From NCBI RefSeq assembly GCF_000474945.1, contig NZ_KI440838.1, positions 223,433 to 287,432 on the forward strand: 64,000 nucleotides of DNA, in the 5' to 3' direction. This document shows, piece by piece, positions 28,568 to 35,365 of the stretch. The number at the start of each line of letters is the position of its first letter. Within the stretch, counting starts at the first letter, position 1. The notes beneath the pieces are model-generated. The model did not search any database. It saw only the letters and a program-made list of their open reading frames with translations, and was not told the origin of the DNA. The translations under genes and the position numbers were made by a program. The stretch is from Solimonas soli DSM 21787 (GTDB taxonomy: Bacteria > Pseudomonadota > Gammaproteobacteria > Nevskiales > Nevskiaceae).

Positions 28568-30334
28568 ATGAGCAACACAATCCTGCGGTGCGCAGTGGCA
28601 TTCCTGGCGATCGCGGCCGGCTCGCTGTCGGCGGCCGCCGGTGCGCAGGGCGGCATTTCATCGCGCGCGCTCGACGCCACGGCGCCGCCGGCGACGCTCG
28701 CGCAGCTCGCGTCGGCGCAGCCGGTGGCGGCGAAGCACGCGATGGTCGTGACCTCGCAGCATCTCGCCACCGAGGTCGGCGTGCGCGTGCTGAAGGCCGG
28801 CGGCAACGCGATCGATGCGGCGGTGGCGGTCGGCTATGCGCTTGCCGTCGTCGAGCCGTGCTGCGGCAACATCGGCGGCGGCGGTTTCATGCTGATCCAT
28901 CTCGCCGACGGCAAGGCGGCGTTCCTCGACTTCCGCGAGAAGGCGCCGGCCAAGGCGACGCCGACCATGATGCAGGACGACCAGGGCACGGTCGTCAAGG
29001 GCCGCAGTACCGACACATATCTTTCGGTGGGCGTGCCCGGCACGGTACTGGGCCTCGAAACGGCGCGCGCGAAGTACGGCACGATGAGCCGCGCGCAACT
29101 GATGCAGCCGGCGATCGATCTCGCACGCGAGGGTTATGTGCTGCAGCAGGGCGACGTCAATGTGCTCGGTTCGCGCACGGCCGATTTCGCGCGGACCCGC
29201 AACGTCGCGGCGATCTTTCTCAACGACGGCAAGCCCTGGCAGGTCGGCGAGCGTCTGCGGCAGCCGCAGCTCGCGCGCACGCTGGAGCTGATCCGCAAGG
29301 AAGGTCCCGACGCGTTCTATCGCGGCCCGATCGCGCGCACTTTGGTGCTCGACAGCATCGCCCGCGGCGGCATTCTGTCGATGCAGGATTTCGCGAACTA
29401 CGACGTGCGGTGGGACGCGCCGGTGCGCTGCGACTATCGCGGCTACGCGGTGCTGTCGTCACCGCCGCCGAGCTCCGGCGGCACGACGGTCTGCCAGATC
29501 CTGCAGATCGTCGAACCGTATCCCCTGCAGCAGTGGGGCTACGGCGCGGCGCAGAGCCTGCACGTTTTTGCCGAGGCGTCGCGCCGCGCGTATGCCGATC
29601 GCAATACTTACCTCGGCGATCCGGCGTTCGTGACGAATCCGCTGGCGCAGTTGCTGGCGCCGGCGCATGCGGCGGCGCTGCGGCGCACGATTCGCGACGA
29701 TCGCGCGACACCCTCGAGCGAGATCAAGGGCAATCTGTTTGCCGATGAAGGCGAGCACACGACGCACTATTCGATCGTCGACGCGCAGGGCAATGCGGTC
29801 GGCGTGACGTACACGATCAACTATCTGTTCGGCAATGCGCTGATCGCCGGCGATACCGGCTTCTTCCTCAACAACGAGATGGACGATTTCACGGCCAAGC
29901 CCGGTGTGCCGAACGGCTTCGGTCTGGTGCAGGGCACGGCGAACCAGATCGAAGCCGGCAAGCGGCCGCTCAGCTCGATGGCGCCGACCATCGTGCTCGA
30001 CAAGGGCAAGCCGTTCATGGTCACCGGCAGCCCCGGCGGCTCGACGATCATCACGACGGTGGCGCAAAGCATCGTCAACGTCATCGCCTACGGGATGAAC
30101 GCCCAGCAGGCCGTCGATGCGCCGCGCCTGCACATGCAGTGGTTGCCGGATCAGATCATGGTCGAGCCGGGCCTGCTGACGCCGGAGGTGCGCGCGCAGC
30201 TGCAGGCGCTCGGCCATACCATCAGGGACGGCAAATCCTGGGGTGCCGACGCGGCGATCGTCGTCGATGCCGACGGCACGCTCACCGGCGCCAACGACCG
30301 GCGCCGGCCGGCGGGACTGGCGGCCGGCTACTGA
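28568..30334 (+). CDS. ggt: Gamma-glutamyltransferase
   Basis: Periplasmic N-terminal-nucleophile hydrolase that cleaves gamma-glutamyl bonds of glutathione. The 588-residue precursor has a signal peptide (AFLAIAAGSLSAAAGAQ). Autoprocessing should occur before Thr398 in EHTTHYSIVD, generating large and small subunits. GNAIDAAVAVGYAL, CGNIGGGGFM, GVPGTVLGL, PLSSMAPTIV and TGSPGGSTIITT are further family signatures. Length and motifs match bacterial GGT. It stands alone between the M48 gene and the toxin-antitoxin pair; no regulatory site was recognised. Confidence 0.96.
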   Translation: MSNTILRCAVAFLAIAAGSLSAAAGAQGGISSRALDATAPPATLAQLASAQPVAAKHAMVVTSQHLATEVGVRVLKAGGNAIDAAVAVGYALAVVEPCCGNIGGGGFMLIHLADGKAAFLDFREKAPAKATPTMMQDDQGTVVKGRSTDTYLSVGVPGTVLGLETARAKYGTMSRAQLMQPAIDLAREGYVLQQGDVNVLGSRTADFARTRNVAAIFLNDGKPWQVGERLRQPQLARTLELIRKEGPDAFYRGPIARTLVLDSIARGGILSMQDFANYDVRWDAPVRCDYRGYAVLSSPPPSSGGTTVCQILQIVEPYPLQQWGYGAAQSLHVFAEASRRAYADRNTYLGDPAFVTNPLAQLLAPAHAAALRRTIRDDRATPSSEIKGNLFADEGEHTTHYSIVDAQGNAVGVTYTINYLFGNALIAGDTGFFLNNEMDDFTAKPGVPNGFGLVQGTANQIEAGKRPLSSMAPTIVLDKGKPFMVTGSPGGSTIITTVAQSIVNVIAYGMNAQQAVDAPRLHMQWLPDQIMVEPGLLTPEVRAQLQALGHTIRDGKSWGADAAIVVDADGTLTGANDRRRPAGLAAGY

Positions 30335-30340
30335 GGCGTC

Positions 30341-30811
30341 TCAGCGCGGCCCGCGTTTCGCGGTCATCGGCCGGCTCTTGCCGGGACTTGCGTACGCGGC
30401 TGTTGCTTCCTGCACCTGGGCGGGCGGATTCAGGCGCGTGTGCTCGCGCAGCCAGGCGGCGAAATCGGCTTCAGTGATGCGGCCTTCGGCGAGGCCGAGG
30501 ATGGTCGTGTACTTGGCCTCGGCGGAGGCCTCCAGCACCGCATCATTGAGCGCGAGGAAGGTACGGTAGGCGACGAAGGCGGTGCGCTTGTTGCCGTCGA
30601 CGAAGGCATGGTTCTTGGCGATGCCGAACGCGAGGCTCGCGGCGAGCGCCGCCAGATCGGGCGGCGGATCGCCGTAGGCATACAATTGCCGCGGTCGCGC
30701 GAGTGCCGGATCGAGCAGGTTTTCGTCGCGCAGGCCGGCGCTGCCGCCGTGTTCGGCGATCTGCCGGTCGTGCAGCATCAGCACCAGCGGCTTCTCGATC
30801 CGGACGATCAT
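30341..30811 (-). CDS. doc: Doc-type Fic toxin (death on curing)
   Basis: Type II toxin that phosphorylates EF-Tu in the P1 prototype. The 156-residue product starts IEKPLVLMLHDRQIAEHGGS, as in Doc, and has the Fic core H68-A-F-x-D-G-N-K-R-T (HAFVDGNKRTAF). GNKR in place of GNGR is the Doc-specific variant linked to kinase activity. The protein is about 30 residues longer than phage P1 Doc; the extra tail (NPPAQVQEATAAYASPGKSR) is low in structure. It follows the antitoxin by 9 bases, the normal antitoxin-first order. Confidence 0.93.
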   Translation of the reverse strand: MIVRIEKPLVLMLHDRQIAEHGGSAGLRDENLLDPALARPRQLYAYGDPPPDLAALAASLAFGIAKNHAFVDGNKRTAFVAYRTFLALNDAVLEASAEAKYTTILGLAEGRITEADFAAWLREHTRLNPPAQVQEATAAYASPGKSRPMTAKRGPR

Positions 30812-30820
30812 GGCCGGTGC

Positions 30821-31045
30821 TCAGCTGTCGGCGAGCTTGCGCAGGACGGCACGATCCTCACGCATGACCTGCTCGGCTACCGCCATCTGCGCCGCCAGCT
30901 GCGGGTCGTGCGGCATCAGCTTGATGCCGTCCGGCGTTTCGGCCACGTACAGCGTGTCGCCCTTGTCGACGCGCAGGCGCGCCAGCAGTTCCTTCGGCAG
31001 CAATACGCCGGCGGAATTGCCGACGGCGATGATCTTCAGTTCCAT
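30821..31045 (-). CDS. AbrB/MazE-type antitoxin
   Basis: A 74-residue antitoxin with an N-terminal swapped-hairpin AbrB DNA-binding domain (KIIAVGNSAGVLLPKELLARL, the NSxGVxLP signature) and a C-terminal tail (DPQLAAQMAVAEQVMRED) expected to cover the Doc active site. P1 Phd is of another fold, so this is a MazE-type/Doc combination, which is frequent in chromosomal loci. It is preceded by an inverted repeat at 31060-31081, its likely operator for conditional autoregulation. Confidence 0.92.
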   Translation of the reverse strand: MELKIIAVGNSAGVLLPKELLARLRVDKGDTLYVAETPDGIKLMPHDPQLAAQMAVAEQVMREDRAVLRKLADS

Positions 31046-31059
31046 GGCGGCCTCCGCGA

Positions 31060-31081
31060 CGTTTTAACGAATGTTATAACG
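31060..31081. promoter_or_regulatory. Operator/promoter of the toxin-antitoxin operon
   Basis: CGTTTTAAC-GAAT-GTTATAACG is an inverted repeat with 9-base arms and one mismatch, 15 bases upstream of the antitoxin ATG. It is strikingly AT-rich for this genome. On the reverse strand it contains TATAAC, a possible -10 box. Confidence 0.6.
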
Positions 31082-31107
31082 CTGCGGCTGCCATCGCCAG
31101 AGCGGGC

Positions 31108-32328
31108 TCAGGCAGGTGCCGCCGCCGGCAGCGGCCGGGCCTCGCGGATCGGCACATTGATCAGCGCGGCGGCGAGCGCGAAGGCCATGTCGGCATACCA
31201 CATCCAGTTGTAATCACCGAAGCGCGCCAGCGTCACGCCGCCGAGCCAGGCGCCGAAGAAACCGCCGAGCTGATGGCTGAGCAGCGTCATGCCGAACAGC
31301 GTCGCGAGGTAACGGGTGCCGAACAGCTTGCCGACCAGGCCCGCGGTCGGCGGCACGGTGGCGAGCCAGGTGAAGCCGAGTCCGGCGGCGAACAGATAGA
31401 AGGTCAGCGGCGTGCGCGGTGAGACCAGATACAGGGCGATCATCAGCGCGCGGCTCGCGTAGATCGCCGCCAGCGTCCACTTCATGCGGTAGCGCTGGCC
31501 GAGCCAGCCGGCGAACAGGCTGCCGGCGATGTTGAACAGGCCGATCAGCGCCAGCGCGTTCGACGACACCTTCGCCGGCAGGCCGCAGAGCTGCACCTCG
31601 CCCGGCAAATGCGTGACGAGAAAGGCGATGTGCAGCCCGCAGGTGAAGAAGCCGGCGTGCAGGAACCAGTAGTTGCGATCGGCGAAGGCGCGGCGCAGCT
31701 CGGCTTTCAGTCCGTCGTCGGCTGTGCCTGCGACGGTTGCCGGTTCGTCCCGAGGCGGCGCACGCAGCGCACGCGCCAGCGGCAAGGTCAGCAGGCTGCT
31801 CGCGGCGAGCGCGTACAGCGCCGCTGCCCAGCCGGCCACGGCGATCACCGCCTGCGCCAGCGGCGCGAACAGGAACTGGCCGAAGGAGCCGCCGGCGTTG
31901 ATGAAGCCGGCCGCGAACGCGCGATGCTCGGCCGGCAGCTGGCGCGCGGTGGCGCCGATCAGGATCGAGAAGCTGCCGGCGCCGGCGCCCGCCGCCGCCA
32001 GCAGGCCGAGGCACAGCGTCAGTCCGAATTGGCCCGGAACGAAGGGCGTCAGCACCAGCCCGAAGGCGAGCAGCAGACCGCCAGCCTGCACGACGCCGAC
32101 CGCGCCGCGCCGGTCGGCGAGCATGCCGAACAGCGGCTGCGCGACGCCCCACATGAGCTGGCCGACGGCGAGCGCGAAGCTGATGCCGACGATGCCGACG
32201 CCGCTCGACGCGTGGATCGGCGCAACGAACAGGCCCAGCGACTGGCGCACGCCCATGGTCAGCGTGAGGATGGTCGCCGCGGCGATCATCAGGCACCACT
32301 GCGCGCGCGCGGAATTTCCTGTCTCCAT
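31108..32328 (-). CDS. MFS transporter (monocarboxylate/OFA-like)
   Basis: A 406-residue, 12-helix major facilitator. The start METGNSARAQWCLMIAAATIL and the segment GVRQSLGLFVAPI resemble oxalate/formate- and monocarboxylate-type antiporters. GMLADRRGAVGV is the loop 2-3 motif, and FAAGFINAGGSFGQFLFAP is helix 5. An AAGGA site lies six bases before the ATG. It closes the GST-RarD-ABM-MFS operon, starting 14 bases after the ABM gene. Export or import of a metabolite handled by that operon is expected; direction cannot be told. Confidence 0.88.
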   Translation of the reverse strand: METGNSARAQWCLMIAAATILTLTMGVRQSLGLFVAPIHASSGVGIVGISFALAVGQLMWGVAQPLFGMLADRRGAVGVVQAGGLLLAFGLVLTPFVPGQFGLTLCLGLLAAAGAGAGSFSILIGATARQLPAEHRAFAAGFINAGGSFGQFLFAPLAQAVIAVAGWAAALYALAASSLLTLPLARALRAPPRDEPATVAGTADDGLKAELRRAFADRNYWFLHAGFFTCGLHIAFLVTHLPGEVQLCGLPAKVSSNALALIGLFNIAGSLFAGWLGQRYRMKWTLAAIYASRALMIALYLVSPRTPLTFYLFAAGLGFTWLATVPPTAGLVGKLFGTRYLATLFGMTLLSHQLGGFFGAWLGGVTLARFGDYNWMWYADMAFALAAALINVPIREARPLPAAAPA

Positions 32329-32341
32329 CGTTCTTCCTTTT

Positions 32342-32680
32342 TCAGGTCGTTTCCTGCCGCTTGTCGAGCGTCAGCGCTGCGCAGGCTTCGTCGAGCAGGG
32401 CGTAGACCGGCGCGAAGCGCGCGCGGAAATGCCGGTAGTCGTCCGGCGAGCGCCAGCGGTCGATCGTGCGGTAGGTGCCGTCGGCCAGCGACCGCAGCTC
32501 GGTGCCGAGATAGCCGTCGGCCTGGCGGAACAGCTCGGCCCAGACGCCGTCGCTGGCGTAGGTGGCGAGAAATTCCGGCAGCCGTTGCGGGTCCGGCGTG
32601 TAGCGCCAGACGATCCGCAACTCGCGCGCCGGCGCGCTTACGCCGTTGCCAGCGCGGGCCGCACGCGGCGCGCGCGCCAC
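32342..32680 (-). CDS. Antibiotic-biosynthesis-monooxygenase (ABM) fold protein
   Basis: Small ferredoxin-like-fold protein of the dimeric alpha+beta barrel superfamily. The core is LRIVWRYTPDPQRLPEFLATYASDGVWAELFRQADGYLG (cut here) followed by TYRTIDRWRSPDDYRHFRARF, a usual ABM pattern; members are haem-degrading or quinol monooxygenases or simple dimers. The start is uncertain. The GTG at 32680 follows GGAGAAGG by a few bases but overlaps the rarD 3' end by 43 bases. A TTG at 32620 would give only the 92-residue core. Either way it is coupled to rarD. Confidence 0.7.
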   Translation of the reverse strand: MARAPRAARAGNGVSAPARELRIVWRYTPDPQRLPEFLATYASDGVWAELFRQADGYLGTELRSLADGTYRTIDRWRSPDDYRHFRARFAPVYALLDEACAALTLDKRQETT

Positions 32681-33555
32681 AGGCCTTCTCCGGCATAGAC
32701 GAACAGCGCCGACCAGATCAGACCGAAGCCGATGGCCTGCGTCGACGGGAACGACTCGTGGAACACGAACACGCCCGACAGCAGCTGCAGGGTCGGCGCC
32801 ACGTACTGCATGAGGCCGATCGTCGACAGCGGCACGCGGCGCACGCCGTAGGCGAACAGCACCAGCGGCACGGCGGTGACGACGCCGCTGGCGACGAGCA
32901 GCGTCGCCAACAGGCTGCCGTGCTGCAGGAACTGCAGGGTGCCGGCCTGCCATTCCCAGCCGAGGTAGACGAGCATCAGCGGCGCGATCAGCAGCGTCTC
33001 GACGCCGAGCCCGGCGATCGCGTCGACCACCGCCATCTTGCGCACCAGGCCGTAGAGCGCGAACGACATGGCCAGGCTCAGCGCGATCCACGGCAGGCGG
33101 CCGACCTGCCAGGTCAGCCAGACCACGCCGAGCGCGGCGATCATCACGGCGAGCCACTGCGCCCGCGTCAGGCGTTCGCGCAGCACGAACACCCCGAGCA
33201 GCACGCTGACCAGCGGATTGATGAAGTAGCCGAGGCTGGTTTCGATGACGTGGCCGGCGCCGATCGCCCAGACGTAGAGCAGCCAGTTGCAGCTGATCAT
33301 CGCCGCCGAGAGGGCGAGCTTGATCAGCATGGCGCGGTCGCGCAGCACTGCGCGCACCTTGCCGAGCTGGCCGCGCAGTGCCAGCCAGCCGAACACGAAC
33401 AGGCAGGCCCAGACCACGCGGTGCGCCATGATCTCCACGGCGCCGGCCGCCTTCAGCAGACCGATGAACAGCGGCAGCATGCCCCAGGTGAGGAAGGCGC
33501 CGAAGGCGGCGGAAAAGCCGCGCCGCGATTCCGCCTCGTTGACGGTGGCACTCAT
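32638..33555 (-). CDS. rarD: EamA-family transporter RarD
   Basis: Inner-membrane protein of 305 residues with ten predicted helices. The N-terminus (GFSAAFGAFLTWGMLPLFIGLLK) and NWLLYVWAIGAGHVIETSLGYFINPL are hallmarks of RarD, as is ALPLVLFAYG-like TAVPLVLFAYGVRRVPLSTIGLMQY. RarD was named for chloramphenicol sensitivity in Pseudomonas; its substrate remains unknown. Its ATG overlaps the stop of the GST gene (ATGA), so translation is coupled. Confidence 0.93.
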   Translation of the reverse strand: MSATVNEAESRRGFSAAFGAFLTWGMLPLFIGLLKAAGAVEIMAHRVVWACLFVFGWLALRGQLGKVRAVLRDRAMLIKLALSAAMISCNWLLYVWAIGAGHVIETSLGYFINPLVSVLLGVFVLRERLTRAQWLAVMIAALGVVWLTWQVGRLPWIALSLAMSFALYGLVRKMAVVDAIAGLGVETLLIAPLMLVYLGWEWQAGTLQFLQHGSLLATLLVASGVVTAVPLVLFAYGVRRVPLSTIGLMQYVAPTLQLLSGVFVFHESFPSTQAIGFGLIWSALFVYAGEGLWRARRVRPALATA

Positions 33556-34301
33556 GCGGCGTTCTCCCCGAACGAGCTCATGGACACGGCCGGCTTCGAC
33601 CGTGCCGGCAGCGGATCGTCGAGCGTGATGTGCTCGTCGGCGAACACGCGCTGCACGGACGGCCGCGCCAGCGTGCGCTGCGTCAGCGCCGTCCAGCGCG
33701 GATAGTGTTCCTGCGGCGCGAAGCCGTAGCGCCGCGCCCAGCGGAAGAAGACGATCAGGCAGGCGTCGACGAGGCTGAAGGCGCCGAGCGCGTAGCCCTG
33801 CGCACCGGCACCGGCGTCCAGCACCTGTCGCGGCAGGCGCGCTTCGAGGTCCTGCCAGCAGTGCCTCAGCAGCGCGCGGCCGCTGGCTTCGACCGCGGCC
33901 TGCGCCGCCGCCTCGGCCGCGTAGCGAGCCGGATAGAAGACCTGCATGAAGGCGTGGGCGTGCACGTCGGTGGCGAGCCACGACAGCCATTCCCAGGCGC
34001 GCGCCGCGCCGACGGCGTCGGCCGGCAGCAGCTTCGCCTGCGGATGCCGCCCGGCGAGCAGGCGCAGGATCGCCAGATTCTCGGTCAGCGTCTGCGCCTC
34101 GCCGTCGACGCGGAAGCTCAGCACCGGCACGTGGCCGCGCGCATTGACGGCGAGGAATTCCGGCTTGCGCTGGTCGCCGGCCGCCAGCAGCAGGCGCGTC
34201 GTCGCGTAATCGCCGAGCCCGGCGAGCTGGATTTCCTCGAGCGCGATGTGGGCGGCAAGCGAACAGGCGCCGGGTGCGTAGTAGAGGCGGTAGTGCGGCA
34301 T
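33552..34301 (-). CDS. Glutathione S-transferase-like protein
   Basis: Cytosolic GST fold of 249 residues: thioredoxin-like N-domain starting MPHYRLYYAPGACSLAAHIALEE (the CSLA pattern of beta/theta-class bacterial enzymes, with Ser/Cys as candidate catalytic residues), GHVPVLSF (cis-Pro) and TLTENLAILRLLA (glutathione-binding Glu), then an all-helical C-domain (FSLVDACLIVFFRWARRYGF). The C-terminus is about 40 residues longer than usual. It is first in a four-gene operon and divergent from a LysR regulator, which suggests detoxification plus efflux of an electrophile. Confidence 0.88.
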   Translation of the reverse strand: MPHYRLYYAPGACSLAAHIALEEIQLAGLGDYATTRLLLAAGDQRKPEFLAVNARGHVPVLSFRVDGEAQTLTENLAILRLLAGRHPQAKLLPADAVGAARAWEWLSWLATDVHAHAFMQVFYPARYAAEAAAQAAVEASGRALLRHCWQDLEARLPRQVLDAGAGAQGYALGAFSLVDACLIVFFRWARRYGFAPQEHYPRWTALTQRTLARPSVQRVFADEHITLDDPLPARSKPAVSMSSFGENAA

Positions 34302-34380
34302 GACGATCTCGTCCGGCTTTTCGACGCCGCGCAGTGTGAGCGCGCCGCCGCGACCAGGGAATCGAAAGGTTTTGCCCGCC

Positions 34381-34401
34381 GCTGTGAGCCGAATTCACAG
34401 C
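34381..34401. promoter_or_regulatory. LysR-type operator between GST operon and LysR gene
   Basis: GCTGTGA-GCCGAAT-TCACAGC is a perfect inverted repeat with 7-base arms and 7-base spacer, containing the T-N11-A pattern of LysR recognition sites. It lies 32 bases before the regulator's ATG and 80 bases before that of the GST gene, as expected for joint autoregulation and activation. Confidence 0.65.
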
Positions 34402-34432
34402 GCTGCCGCGTGCGGCATACACTCCTGCCGCC

Positions 34433-35329
34433 ATGCCGACCCGTCTGCCGCCGCTCGCAACCCTGCAAGCCTTCGAAGCCGCCGTGCGCCACCAGTCGTA
34501 CACGCGCGCCGCGAAGGAACTGGCGCTGACCCATGGCGCGATCAGCCATCACATCGCCATGCTCGAAGAACGCCTCGGCCTGCGCCTGTTCGTGCGCGAC
34601 CGCAACCGCATGGTGCCGACCGACCACGGCCGCATCCTCGTCATCAAGGTCCGCCAGGCGCTCGGCCTGCTCGAACGCGGCTTCGCCCGCGCCGGCCAGA
34701 ACGAGCACGTCAGCCTCACGCTCAGCGTGCTGTCGTCACTGGCGAGCCGCTGGCTGGTGCCGCGCATGGCCAGCTTCGTCGAGCAGTACCCGGACATCGA
34801 TCTGTGCATCGACGTGCGCGCCGGCCTCGCCGACCTGATGGCCGGCGAAGCCGACGCGGCGATCCGCTACGGCACCGGCGGCTGGCCCGACGTGCAGCAA
34901 GTCCGCCTGATGGGCGACGAACTGCTGCCGGTCTGCGCGCCGCACTACCGCGGCGGCGCCCTGCCGAAGACGCTGGACGAGCTCGCCGGCTGCACGCTGC
35001 TGCGCAATCCGTGGGTGCCGTGGGAGCCCTGGCTGCACGCGGCCGGGGCCGACATCCGCGAGCCGAAGCGCGGCCCGGTGTTCACCGATTCCGCCGTGCT
35101 GCTCGACGCCGCCGCCCACGGCCTCGGCGTGGCGCTGGCGCGCCGCGTGTTCGCCGAAGGCGATCTGCAGAGCGGCCGCCTCGTCCGCCTGTTCGATATC
35201 TTCGCGCCCGACCCGTCCTCGTATTTCTTCGTGTGGCGCACCGATCATCCGCAGATCGACGCCATCGACTCGCTGCGCGAGTGGCTGGTCGAGCAGGTGG
35301 GGCGCGGCGCGTCGGCGCTCAGGGCCTGA
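34433..35329 (+). CDS. LysR-family transcriptional regulator (GcvA-like)
   Basis: A 298-residue regulator. The N-terminal winged helix is LPPLATLQAFEAAVRHQSYTRAAKELALTHGAISHHIAMLEERLG (cut from residues 5-49), and the PBP2-like effector domain has FEQYPDIDLCID-type and EADAAIRYGTGGWPDV segments characteristic of GcvA-like proteins. DSAVLLDAAAHGLGVAL is the ligand cleft. It is divergent from the GST-RarD-ABM-MFS operon and likely controls it through the inverted repeat at 34381-34401. Confidence 0.92.
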   Translation: MPTRLPPLATLQAFEAAVRHQSYTRAAKELALTHGAISHHIAMLEERLGLRLFVRDRNRMVPTDHGRILVIKVRQALGLLERGFARAGQNEHVSLTLSVLSSLASRWLVPRMASFVEQYPDIDLCIDVRAGLADLMAGEADAAIRYGTGGWPDVQQVRLMGDELLPVCAPHYRGGALPKTLDELAGCTLLRNPWVPWEPWLHAAGADIREPKRGPVFTDSAVLLDAAAHGLGVALARRVFAEGDLQSGRLVRLFDIFAPDPSSYFFVWRTDHPQIDAIDSLREWLVEQVGRGASALRA

Positions 35330-35365
35330 GCTCGTCGCAGAAGACGCGCCGCTTGCCGGCCGCGA

